Source: an uncultured Oscillospiraceae bacterium
GTDB taxonomy: Bacteria > Bacillota > Clostridia > Oscillospirales > Ruminococcaceae
Assembly: GCA_934446455.1 (NCBI GenBank)
Contig: CAKSEE010000019.1
Location: 1-44,596, forward strand
Direction: 5' to 3'
Length of the DNA stretch: 44,596 nt
Under the pieces are notes generated by a model. That model was given only the letters and a program-made list of their open reading frames with translations. It did not search any database and was not told the DNA's origin. This document shows, in pieces, positions 7,739 to 14,999 of this stretch. The translations under genes were made by a program, and so were the position numbers. How positions within the stretch are numbered: the first letter of the stretch is position 1; each line of letters starts with the position of its first letter.

Positions 7739-9049
7739 TTATTCTATCGTGTAGCTTACCGTGTTGCTTATCGGCACATACTGCCCCTGAACGTACGCCG
7801 TAAGGTATATCTCGTAATACCCGGGGTCTGTCAGAAAATATGTGTAGCTGTATTCGTTCTCCGCATTCCTGTGCAGCATCTGTTCGCCGTCGCGGAATAC
7901 CATCCAGCCGAGATTGGTGTAGCCCTCCACCTCGGGGCGCGTTACCTCGTGCGTCTGCTCGTCGAGCGTTATCACCACGGGGTTTTCTATCACTATCTCG
8001 CTTTTTTCCTTTTCGTTGTAGGAAAGGAACGCGAACGGCTCTCCGTTTACCGTAACGTCGGCCATGCAGCCCTTTTTGCCGGTGCTTGCGTCCCAACCGA
8101 GCATTGAGCCCGCCTGCGAGCCCGTGACCGTGCTGTTTTTTACGGTGACGTTCGTGTAGCTGCCGCCGATTGCCTGCCCCGTGACTACCGCAGCATGACC
8201 GCGCCCGTTCACGGTCGCCCTGTCGAACGTTATGTCCTCCACCACGCAGTACGTTTCCCACCCGATAAAGCCCGCGTCGCCGGACGTCACGTTTATCGTC
8301 ATGCCGCTTATGGTATGGCCGCCGCCCGAAACTATGCCGCTGAACGGGTGGTCCGCGCTGCCGTTCCAGCCCATGGGCGCCCATTCGTACCCCGTAAGGT
8401 CTATGTCCGCCTCAAGCACTATTATCGGCAGGGACGCCTCCTGCGTGTTTACATACCACACCGCGCTTGCCAGCTGCTGCGGCGTGCTTACCGCAAAGCC
8501 GCCCTGCGCAAGGGACTCGTCAATGTAATCGGGGTCTGCAAGGAACGGGATATCCCCGCCGATAACGTACGAAAGCCAGCCGTCGCTGTCGGGGTACCGC
8601 GCGAGAAGCTCCGCGCATTCGCCTTTAAGGCGCTCGTCGCGCAGGACTTTCTTGTATTCGCTGCTGTTCTCGCCCCAGAGCCTGATTTCGCCGCCGTATT
8701 TAAGCCTTATCGTGCCGTCATAAAGCTTTCTGTAGGGACAGTGCTCGCCGTCTATTGTAAGCACGCTGCCGCCGAAAACCGACCATTTTGCCGAATAGCG
8801 GTGTTTTTCGCCGTTTATCGTAAGCCCGCCGAACTCGTCAAAGTCCCACTTTTCCGCAGAATCCTCCGCGATCCAGCCGCCCGCAAAATCCGCCGTCCTG
8901 TCGGTAATGTCGCTGATAAGCCCCGCTTCCTGCGACGCGCCCACGGCGGCAGAGCCGGCCGCAGCTATTTCGCCGCGGTATTCGCAGCCCGCGAGCACCG
9001 CCGCCGCTATCGCCAGAAGTAAAGCCGAAATACGCTTCATAAGCCGCAC
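7739..9049 (-). CDS. Predicted lipoprotein with GLUG-like beta-helix region
   Basis: This 436-residue exported protein begins M-R-L-M-K-R-I-S followed by a hydrophobic stretch and the lipobox V-L-A-G-C (C21), so it should be lipid-anchored on the outer face of the membrane. Residues about 190-300 show GLUG-like, right-handed beta-helix strands (S-G-I-V-S-G-G-G-H-T-I-S-G-M-T-I-N-V, G-F-I-G-W, T-N-V-T-V-K-N-S-T-V-T-G). These are typical of surface proteins that bind or cleave polysaccharide, although no catalytic site is recognised. It is the first gene of the operon, with its own promoter (9071-9099) and a GGGAGG ribosome site. The pairing with cytosolic nucleotide enzymes in one operon is odd. 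Confidence 0.75.
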   Translation of the reverse strand: MRLMKRISALLLAIAAAVLAGCEYRGEIAAAGSAAVGASQEAGLISDITDRTADFAGGWIAEDSAEKWDFDEFGGLTINGEKHRYSAKWSVFGGSVLTIDGEHCPYRKLYDGTIRLKYGGEIRLWGENSSEYKKVLRDERLKGECAELLARYPDSDGWLSYVIGGDIPFLADPDYIDESLAQGGFAVSTPQQLASAVWYVNTQEASLPIIVLEADIDLTGYEWAPMGWNGSADHPFSGIVSGGGHTISGMTINVTSGDAGFIGWETYCVVEDITFDRATVNGRGHAAVVTGQAIGGSYTNVTVKNSTVTGSQAGSMLGWDASTGKKGCMADVTVNGEPFAFLSYNEKEKSEIVIENPVVITLDEQTHEVTRPEVEGYTNLGWMVFRDGEQMLHRNAENEYSYTYFLTDPGYYEIYLTAYVQGQYVPISNTVSYTIE

Positions 9050-9070
9050 CCTCCCGTAACAAAAACGTTT

Positions 9071-9099
9071 ATTTTACCGCAAACACCAATATTGCCCAA
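9071..9099 (-). promoter_or_regulatory. Promoter of the six-gene operon (lipoprotein to AspA-like)
   Basis: On the minus strand: TTGGGC (99-94), a 17-base spacer and TAAAAT (76-71), 22 bases before the lipoprotein start. A perfect 12-base palindrome, GGGGACGTCCCC, lies just upstream of the -35 at 9106-9117 and could be a regulator site. Confidence 0.6.
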
Positions 9100-9142
9100 G
9101 ACAATGGGGACGTCCCCCGTAACCACAAATACAATCCACACA

Positions 9143-9244
9143 AGGCGGGGGAGAAGGGTGCAGATGCAAGGAATGCTTGCAACGGCTAGGCTTTTTGCCT
9201 GCCGTTGTAAGCATGACGCAGCAGGTGCGCCCTTATCGCCCGCC
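9143..9244. repeat. Long nested inverted repeat between lysC and the lipoprotein operon
   Basis: Outer imperfect arms (GGCGGGGGAGAAGGGTGCA at 9144 against the complement of TGCGCCCTTATCGCCCGCC at 9225-9243) enclose a near-perfect inner hairpin (ATGCTTGCAACGGC / GCCGTTGTAAGCAT, 9173-9214). It starts just past the lysC stop, so it could end lysC transcription or be a small repetitive element. Confidence 0.65.
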
Positions 9245-9246
9245 GA

Positions 9247-10569
9247 TTATTGTTCACAAAGCATGAACATGTCGTATATTACTTTGATGGCTTTTTCAAA
9301 GTCTGCCGCGTCAATGCCGACAATAATGTTAAGCTCGCTCGAGCCCTGGTCTATCATTCTGATGTTTATGTCTGCGTGGGAAAGCGCCGCGAAAACGCGT
9401 CCCGCAGTGCCCTTTGCGCTCTTCATGCCGCGGCCTACTACCGCAACAAGCGCAAGGTCGTCGATTATTTCGAAGTGGTCGGGCTTTACTACGTCGACAA
9501 GGCGCTGCGAGAGCTTCTCGCGCTGCCCGTCAAGCTCGTGGGAGTTTACAACTATGCTGAGCGTGTCGATACCCGTGGGCATATGCTCGGGGAATATGCC
9601 GTGGTTCTCCAGCACCTGAAGAATGCGGCGCATAAAGCCCTTGTGCGAGTTCATTCTGTCCTTTTCTATCGAAATTACGGAGAAGTCCTTCTTGCCCGCG
9701 ATACCCGTGATAAGGTACTTGCTTGGCGGCTCGGTTCCCGTGGGGACGATGAGCGTGCCCGCGTCCTGAGGAGCGTTGGTGTTCTTGATGTTTATCGGGA
9801 TATTCGCGCTTCTTACGGGGAATATCGCGTCCTCGTGCAGAACGCCCGCGCCCATGTATGAAAGCTCGCGCAGCTCGGAATAGGTGATAACGCTTATGCC
9901 CTCGGGGTTTTCAACTATCCTCGGGTCCGCAACAAGAAAGCCGCTTACGTCCGTCCAGTTCTCATAAAGCGAAGCGCCCGCAGCCTTTGCCACAACGCTT
10001 CCCGTAAAGTCGCTGCCCCCGCGCGAAAAGGTCTTTATCGTGCCGTCGGGCATTGCGCCGTAAAATCCCGGGATAACCGCCTTCGGCGTTCTGTCGAGCA
10101 TTGCGCCGAGGCAGGCGTTGGTGATGTCGCCGTCAAAACGGCCCTTGTTGTCAAAGAAAATTCCCTTTGCCGCGTCAAGGAACTCAAAGCCAAGGTACTT
10201 TGCAAGCACTATGCCGTTGAGGTACTCCCCGCGCGAAGCGGCGTAGTCCCTGCCCGCGCCCGCAACAAAATTCCTGCCGATAGCAACGTATTCGTCCTCG
10301 AGCGAGAGGTCTATGCCAAGCTCGCTGATTATGCCGTTGTAGCGCTCCTTGATGGGCGCGAACGCCTTTGCGAAGTCCTCGCCGTTCTCCACCTCCTCAT
10401 AGCAGTGGTAGAGCATATCCGTTACCTTTGTGTCGTCCTTGAAGCGCTTACCCGGCGCGGACGGCACCACATAACAGCGCGCCTCGTCCGCGTGGATTAT
10501 CTCTGCGACCTTTCTGAACTGCTTTGCGTCAGCCAGAGAGCTGCCGCCGAACTTTACAACCTTGCTCAT
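9247..10569 (-). CDS. lysC: Aspartate kinase
   Basis: This 440-residue enzyme phosphorylates L-aspartate, the first step to lysine, threonine, methionine and diaminopimelate. The N-terminal kinase domain starts V-V-K-F-G-G-S-S-L-A, the nucleotide and aspartate motif, and F-S-R-G-G-S-D-F-T-G is visible near residue 180. Two C-terminal ACT domains (about 300-440), including V-A-V-V-G-R-G-M, would bind inhibitory amino acids. It is monofunctional, with no homoserine dehydrogenase domain. The start follows GAAAGG, about 70 bases from a SigA promoter. The leader is too short for a lysine riboswitch. It stands alone; which amino acid inhibits it cannot be read from the sequence. Confidence 0.93.
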   Translation of the reverse strand: MSKVVKFGGSSLADAKQFRKVAEIIHADEARCYVVPSAPGKRFKDDTKVTDMLYHCYEEVENGEDFAKAFAPIKERYNGIISELGIDLSLEDEYVAIGRNFVAGAGRDYAASRGEYLNGIVLAKYLGFEFLDAAKGIFFDNKGRFDGDITNACLGAMLDRTPKAVIPGFYGAMPDGTIKTFSRGGSDFTGSVVAKAAGASLYENWTDVSGFLVADPRIVENPEGISVITYSELRELSYMGAGVLHEDAIFPVRSANIPINIKNTNAPQDAGTLIVPTGTEPPSKYLITGIAGKKDFSVISIEKDRMNSHKGFMRRILQVLENHGIFPEHMPTGIDTLSIVVNSHELDGQREKLSQRLVDVVKPDHFEIIDDLALVAVVGRGMKSAKGTAGRVFAALSHADINIRMIDQGSSELNIIVGIDAADFEKAIKVIYDMFMLCEQ

Positions 10570-10639
10570 TGTCGTTGAACCTTTCTTTTTTTGATATATT
10601 TTGGTGCGGGGCGTACCCGCTTAATGCCATATATATTTT

Positions 10640-10668
10640 ATGATACCACATTTCACGCCAAAATGCAA
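10640..10668 (-). promoter_or_regulatory. Promoter of aspartate kinase
   Basis: On the minus strand: TTGCAT (668-663), a 17-base spacer and TATCAT (645-640), about 70 bases before the start codon. A small hairpin, GCGGG / CCCGC, lies in the leader near 10606-10620. Confidence 0.6.
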
Positions 10669-10746
10669 GTAGCGCGGCAAATTTTTGGCTGAACAATGCG
10701 CGGTCTTCTGTTTTCGGGAAACTCACAATTGTTTTTTGTTTTCCTA

Positions 10747-10775
10747 TTGCAAAAAAACTCGAACGGTGATATAAT
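10747..10775 (+). promoter_or_regulatory. Promoter of ychF
   Basis: TTGCAA (10747-10752), a 17-base spacer ending GGTGA and TATAAT (10770-10775) lie 40 bases before the ychF start. Confidence 0.8.
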
Positions 10776-10814
10776 AATAGAGAATGTATTTCTTTTATGA
10801 AAGGACGCAAAAAA

Positions 10815-11909
10815 ATGAAACTTGGCATGGTAGGTCTGCCGAACGTCGGCAAGAGCACACTCTTTAATGCATTGACAAACGCGGGCGCAGAATCCGCGAA
10901 TTACCCTTTCTGCACGATAGAGCCCAACGTCGGTATCGTATCCGTTCCCGACGAGCGCCTTGACAAGCTCGCCGAGATGTATCACCCCGAAAAGTTCACC
11001 CCCGCAACGCTTGAGTTTGTGGACATCGCGGGACTTGTAAAGGGCGCGAGCAAGGGCGAGGGTCTGGGCAACAAGTTCCTGTCGAACATACGCGAGGTGG
11101 ACGCCATCGTTCACGTTGTGCGCTGCTTTGAGGACGACAACATAATCCACGTTGACGGCAGCATAGGCGCCGCGCGCGATATCGAAACGATAAACCTCGA
11201 GCTTATCTTCTCCGACCTCGAGATTCTCGAGCGCCGCATAGACCGCGCGAAAAAGGCAGTCAAGGGCGACAAATCCCTGCAAAAGGAAGTGGACTTCTTT
11301 GAGGCGCTCAAGGCTCACCTTGAAACGGGCAGGTCCGCGCGCAGCTACGACTACACCGACGACGAGCGCGCAATGCTCAAGGACACTCCCCTGCTCTCAA
11401 ACAAGCCCGTTATCTACGCTGCAAACCTCTCCGAGGCCGACTTTACCGGAGATATCGAGAAGAACGCGCAGTATAAGGCAGTATGCGAGATAGCCGCGCA
11501 GGAGCACGCCGAGGTACTCCCCATATGCGCGCAGATCGAGGCGGAGATATCCGATATGTCCGACGAGGACAAGGCGCTCTTCCTCTCCGAGATGAACCTT
11601 GAAAGCTCGGGTCTTGCCCGCATAATCAAAACGGGCTACCGCCTGCTGGGGCTTATCTCCTACCTTACCGCAGGTCCGCAGGAGGTGCGCGCGTGGACGA
11701 TAACCAAGGGCACAAAGGCGCCGCAGGCAGCGGGCAAGATACACACCGACTTTGAAAAGGGCTTTATCCGCGCCGAGATAGTGGCATTTGACGACCTGAT
11801 AAGCTGCGGCAGCATGGCTGCGGCAAAGGAAAAGGGTCTTGTACGTCTTGAGGGCAAGGACTATGTAATGCAGGACGGCGATGTCACACTCTTCCGCTTT
11901 AACGTATAA
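10815..11909 (+). CDS. ychF: Redox-regulated ATPase YchF (Obg-like GTPase family)
   Basis: This 364-residue P-loop NTPase of the Obg/YchF family binds ribosomes and preferentially hydrolyses ATP. It has the Walker A motif G-L-P-N-V-G-K-S-T (residues 7-15), the switch II D-I-A-G-L-V (D-x-x-G), an N-(A)-x-E-like substitute for the GTP-specific NKxD (consistent with ATP use), and a C-terminal TGS domain ending [13 protein letters not shown] chose the ATG at 10815 rather than 10797, because the AAAGGA ribosome site lies between them and the shorter form matches the usual length of about 363. The NERD gene follows 36 bases later. Confidence 0.95.
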   Translation: MKLGMVGLPNVGKSTLFNALTNAGAESANYPFCTIEPNVGIVSVPDERLDKLAEMYHPEKFTPATLEFVDIAGLVKGASKGEGLGNKFLSNIREVDAIVHVVRCFEDDNIIHVDGSIGAARDIETINLELIFSDLEILERRIDRAKKAVKGDKSLQKEVDFFEALKAHLETGRSARSYDYTDDERAMLKDTPLLSNKPVIYAANLSEADFTGDIEKNAQYKAVCEIAAQEHAEVLPICAQIEAEISDMSDEDKALFLSEMNLESSGLARIIKTGYRLLGLISYLTAGPQEVRAWTITKGTKAPQAAGKIHTDFEKGFIRAEIVAFDDLISCGSMAAAKEKGLVRLEGKDYVMQDGDVTLFRFNV

Positions 11910-11945
11910 TATAAGGACTAAGGACGCAATTTTTCAGTAAAATTC

Positions 11946-12686
11946 ATGAACAAGGTCAACAAAAGCAGAAACGTCAATAACAAACGCGTGGCAACGCTCT
12001 TTGTGTTTCAGGTAATAATCGGCGTTATGCCCGTGCTGCTGCTCATAGCGTTCGTGTGGCTCAAACTCTACCGCATTCCCATTCTCGCAGCCGTTGCCAT
12101 AGGTCTTATCCTGATGTGCAACGTGGGCTACATACTGCTCGGGCAGCGCTACGCCGTGCTCAACAGCGGCGTGCGGGGCGAGCGGCAGCTCTACAAAACG
12201 GTAAAGCGCCTGAGCGGCAACAACATTATTTTCCGCAACCTGCCCGTGCGCTATAAGCGCGGCCGCTCGGAGCTTGATTTGCTGCTGGTAAGCCACAGCG
12301 GCATCATCATCATCGAGGTGAAAAACCACTCGGGCACCATTATCGGCAGCTGGAAGTCCGAAAAGTGGACGCAGCGCAAGGACTACCGCGACGGCAAATC
12401 CACAAGCACCGAAATGGATAACCCGATAAAGCAGATGCGCAGGCAGCGCGACATAGTGAAAAGCATACTCAACGCCGCAGGCGAGGACGTGTGGATAGAC
12501 ACCGTGCTTTACTTCTCCTCGCCGCGCGCGCGGCTGCGGCTCAACCTGCGCGAAAACGACTATGTGTGCGCAGGCAGCGCCGAGCTTATGTACTTTCTCG
12601 AAAACTACAAGGGTCCTGAAACGCTCTCGCGCACGCGCATGGACACGATAGAAAAGATTCTGAAGCAGGCTTCGGGCAACGTATAG
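11946..12686 (+). CDS. Membrane-anchored NERD domain protein
   Basis: This 246-residue protein has two N-terminal membrane segments (about 16-40 and 45-66) and a cytoplasmic NERD (nuclease-related) domain at about 75-195. The core E-L-D-L-L-L-V ... I-I-I-I-E-V-K-N contains the D and E-x-K residues of the restriction-endonuclease-like fold to which NERD belongs. Substrates of these proteins are unknown; DNA processing is assumed from the fold. The gene follows ychF at 36 bases and has no close ribosome site: AAGGACG lies 17 bases upstream, so translation may be weak, or the leader may fold to bring it nearer. The 200 bases after it hold a 30-base palindrome. Confidence 0.85.
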   Translation: MNKVNKSRNVNNKRVATLFVFQVIIGVMPVLLLIAFVWLKLYRIPILAAVAIGLILMCNVGYILLGQRYAVLNSGVRGERQLYKTVKRLSGNNIIFRNLPVRYKRGRSELDLLLVSHSGIIIIEVKNHSGTIIGSWKSEKWTQRKDYRDGKSTSTEMDNPIKQMRRQRDIVKSILNAAGEDVWIDTVLYFSSPRARLRLNLRENDYVCAGSAELMYFLENYKGPETLSRTRMDTIEKILKQASGNV

Positions 12687-12707
12687 CGCACGACAGGCGG
12701 GTTTGCG

Positions 12708-12737
12708 GGCTTTTCAACATTTGCATGTTGAAAAGCC
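12708..12737. repeat. 30-base perfect palindrome upstream of the GH5 gene
   Basis: The arms GGCTTTTCAACAT (12708-12720) and ATGTTGAAAAGCC (12725-12737) pair perfectly over 13 bases around a TTGC loop. There is no T-run, so an operator is at least as likely as a terminator. The half-site GTTGAAA recurs at 12748, 12832 and 12845, and its complement TTTTCAAC lies at 12775. Confidence 0.65.
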
Positions 12738-12887
12738 TGTTGATAATGTTGAAATGTCAATAAATCGGGCAGAGTTTTCAACAAAAAGAACGCTTTTATC
12801 TCAGAAAACCCATTCCTGCGCGGCTATTCGCTGTTGAAAAGCAGGTTGAAAACGTGGAAAAACCTTTACGGAAGGAGAGGCAGGGGC

Positions 12888-14153
12888 ATGAAAAGAAAAC
12901 TCGCGGCGCTCGCCGTCTGCACCCTGCTTCTGAGCGGCTGCGCAGACGGCGCGGAGCAGATATGGCTCTCGCACCCGCGCCTTTCGGACGAGGAGCAGAA
13001 CGACAAGGAGCGGCAGTACCTCGGCGTGGGAGAGTCGCCCTCGGTAATGCTGCCGCTTACCTCCGCGCAGGTGGTGGAAAGTATGCGGGTATGCTGGAAC
13101 CTCGGCAACTCGCTCGACGCGTGCCGCAGCGACCTCGACCTCGACGGCAGGGTCGATATGCTGCCCGCCCACGGCATGGACTACGATGAAACGCTCTACG
13201 GCAACCCGCAGGTATCGCGCGAGCTTTTCAAGGCGCTTACGGACAGCGGCGTGAACGCCGTGCGCATTCCCGTGACATGGCGCTCCCATACCGACGAGTT
13301 CGGCAATATCGACGCGGAGTGGCTCAACCGCGTGCAGCAGGTGGTGGATCAGGCGTATAACTGCGGGCTTTACGTTATCATAAACGTACAGCACGACGGC
13401 GCCGCCGACAAGCGCATGGGCGCATGGCTGCGCGGCGCGCAGGACGTTGCAAGCATTGCCGCCGTTGTGCGCTACAGAACAACATGGCAGCAGATAGCAG
13501 AGCGCTTTGAAAACTACAACGAACGCCTTATTTTCGAGAGCATGAACGAGGTGGTGTTCGACAAGCTGAGCGAGGACCGCGCATTCAGCCTTTACAACCG
13601 CTTAAGTCAGGAGTTTGTGAACGTGATACGGCAAAGCGGCGGGAACAATCCGCAGCGGCACATCGTCATTGCGGGCTACGGCGCGGACGTCGAGCAGACC
13701 CTCGACAGCCGCTTTGTCATGCCCGACGACCCCGCAGGTCGCAGCATAGTATCCGTGCATTACCGTACCCCGCGCGCGTTCTGCGTTACGGGCGGTACGC
13801 AGAAGTGGGGCTCGCCCGAGGAGCAGATAGAAATGGACGGGCTGCTTTCAAGGCTGTTTGAGCGCTTTTCCGCGGATGGCGTGCCCGTTATAATAAGCGA
13901 GTACGGCGTGGCTGACGGCGCGGACGAGGACAGCATGATGTTCTTCTGCGAGAGCCTTGCGCACAGCTGCAAGGAGCTTGGCATGGCGGCTTTTCTGTGG
14001 GACGGCGGCGAGCTTTTCGACCGTGAAAACCTCGAATGGCGCAGCAGCGCGCTTATTTCCGCGCTTGTGCAGGCAACCGACGGCTCGGAGTACATTCCCG
14101 TAAAGTTCGGCGAAACCACGCAGGAGACTTCCCCGGAAGAATCGCAGGGATAA
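12888..14153 (+). CDS. Glycoside hydrolase family 5 endoglucanase-like lipoprotein
   Basis: This 421-residue exported glycosidase has the lipobox L-S-G-C (C18), so it should sit on the cell surface. The GH5 TIM barrel spans about 60-400. Expected landmarks are W-N-L-G-N-S-L-D (70-77), V-R-I-P-V-T-W (125-131), the acid/base E221 in S-M-N-E-V, H291 in S-V-H-Y and the nucleophile E338 in I-S-E-Y-G. The usual N-H-H motif after strand 3 reads N-V-Q-H, and N-E-V replaces N-E-P, so substrate preference may differ from standard cellulases. No dockerin or carbohydrate-binding module is present. The start is the ATG at 12888, eight bases after GGAGAGG. It is monocistronic, with repeated GTTGAAAA motifs upstream. 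Confidence 0.88.
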   Translation: MKRKLAALAVCTLLLSGCADGAEQIWLSHPRLSDEEQNDKERQYLGVGESPSVMLPLTSAQVVESMRVCWNLGNSLDACRSDLDLDGRVDMLPAHGMDYDETLYGNPQVSRELFKALTDSGVNAVRIPVTWRSHTDEFGNIDAEWLNRVQQVVDQAYNCGLYVIINVQHDGAADKRMGAWLRGAQDVASIAAVVRYRTTWQQIAERFENYNERLIFESMNEVVFDKLSEDRAFSLYNRLSQEFVNVIRQSGGNNPQRHIVIAGYGADVEQTLDSRFVMPDDPAGRSIVSVHYRTPRAFCVTGGTQKWGSPEEQIEMDGLLSRLFERFSADGVPVIISEYGVADGADEDSMMFFCESLAHSCKELGMAAFLWDGGELFDRENLEWRSSALISALVQATDGSEYIPVKFGETTQETSPEESQG

Positions 14154-14158
14154 CATGA

Positions 14159-14200
14159 CAAAAAAACGGGCGCCCTCCGTTATGGAGAGCGCCCGCTGCT
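14159..14200 (-). terminator. Intrinsic terminator of the downstream HPr-like gene
   Basis: The hairpin GGGCGCCCTCC / GGAGAGCGCCC (14170-14195) is followed on the minus strand by a run of seven T. It ends the minus-strand HPr-like gene and can also stop readthrough from the GH5 gene. Confidence 0.8.
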
Positions 14201-14211
14201 GTCTGTTCGGT

Positions 14212-14442
14212 TTACTTTACGATAAATCTTGCAATCTCGTCAAGGAAATCGCGGCAGTTGTCGCTGTGGATATTGAGCGTGAGCTCCTTGGACAGGTCAA
14301 GCGAGAAAATGCCCATGATGGACTTTGCGTCAATGGCATATCTGCCCGAAATGATGTCCACATCATAATCGCACTTGCTTACGATAGACACGAAATCCTT
14401 TACGTCGTTAATGGTGTTGATGTTGATTTTTACGGTTGTCAT
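14212..14442 (-). CDS. HPr-like (Crh-like) protein without the phospho-histidine
   Basis: This 76-residue protein has the HPr fold. The segment S-G-R-Y-A-I-D-A-K-S-I-M-G-I-F-S-L matches the HPr regulatory site, with S41 at the position of Ser46, the target of HPr kinase. The PTS phosphorylation motif G-L-H-x-R-P-A is absent: residues 8-18 read I-N-T-I-N-D-V-K, with no histidine. It should therefore not carry sugar phosphotransfer and is more like Bacillus Crh, which acts in CcpA-linked carbon regulation. The role here is inference. A strong promoter (14477-14506) and AGGAAG ribosome site precede it. A paralogue lies at 14552-14785, each with its own promoter. Confidence 0.85.
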   Translation of the reverse strand: MTTVKININTINDVKDFVSIVSKCDYDVDIISGRYAIDAKSIMGIFSLDLSKELTLNIHSDNCRDFLDEIARFIVK

Positions 14443-14476
14443 AGTAATACTTCCTTTCTGTCTGTAGACTTACCTT

Positions 14477-14506
14477 ATTTTAGCACATTCTGCCCGCGCC
14501 TGTCAA
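14477..14506 (-). promoter_or_regulatory. Promoter of the downstream HPr-like gene
   Basis: On the minus strand: TTGACA (506-501), an 18-base spacer and TAAAAT (482-477), 35 bases before the start codon. Confidence 0.75.
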
Positions 14507-14551
14507 GCGCGTCTGCGGTTTTTTTCCGTCGGCGCCGGTCGAAGCCGCACG

Positions 14552-14785
14552 TTATACGGCGAACTTCCTTATCTCGTCAACAAAATCCTCCGCGGAAGCG
14601 CCGCCTGCATGAACAACGACCTTTACAGCCTTGTCGAGGTTGAGCGAGAAAATGCCCATAATGGACTTTGCGTCGATTGCGTATCTTCCCGAAACAAGGT
14701 CAATGTCAAAAGCACAGTCGTTCGCGAGCGCGACAAATTCCTTTACTGCGTCAATGGACTCAAGCTTAATCATCATTTCTTTCAT
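14552..14785 (-). CDS. HPr-like (Crh-like) protein, second copy
   Basis: This 77-residue paralogue of the neighbouring HPr-like protein shares the 17-residue regulatory block S-G-R-Y-A-I-D-A-K-S-I-M-G-I-F-S-L with S41 as the Ser46 equivalent. Here too the active-site histidine is missing: residues 8-18 read L-E-S-I-D-A-V-K. I placed the start at 14785 (M-K-E-M-M-I-K-L), where AAGG lies seven bases upstream; a longer open frame to 15058 runs through the promoter and is not plausible. The two copies differ mainly in the C-terminal half, which suggests duplication followed by change of partner. Its promoter at 14862-14890 is back to back with the mtaB promoter. Confidence 0.85.
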   Translation of the reverse strand: MKEMMIKLESIDAVKEFVALANDCAFDIDLVSGRYAIDAKSIMGIFSLNLDKAVKVVVHAGGASAEDFVDEIRKFAV

Positions 14786-14861
14786 AATACCTTCGCCGCC
14801 TTTCTGCCGGTGTATATATATCTTTCTTCTGTTCTTACGGGAGCTTCCGCTTCCTGTCTTT

Positions 14862-14890
14862 AATATAGCAACTTTTCTGAAAATAGTCAA
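14862..14890 (-). promoter_or_regulatory. Promoter of the upstream HPr-like gene
   Basis: On the minus strand: TTGACT (890-885), a 17-base spacer and TATATT (867-862). The -35 lies seven bases from the -35 of the divergent mtaB promoter. Confidence 0.8.
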
Positions 14891-14897
14891 TAGCTTA

Positions 14898-14926
14898 TTG
14901 CAAAATTCGTGAGAATAAAGTATAAT
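14898..14926 (+). promoter_or_regulatory. Promoter of mtaB
   Basis: TTGCAA (14898-14903), a 17-base spacer and TATAAT (14921-14926) lie 73 bases before the mtaB start, back to back with the HPr-like promoter. Confidence 0.78.
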
Positions 14927-14999
14927 AAAGAAATAAGCGAACTCTGTTTTGTTTATTTTGTCAATTTTTTTCTGAAACTTTCTGGCGAGGACCGATACT

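Noticed and set aside
10570..10640. Lysine riboswitch before aspartate kinase
   Set aside because: The leader of about 70 bases is far too short, and only a 5-base-pair hairpin is present.
12700..12860. DnaA boxes or a replication origin
   Set aside because: The repeated motif is TTTTCAACA, not TTATCCACA, and no dnaA, dnaN or AT-rich unwinding region accompanies it.
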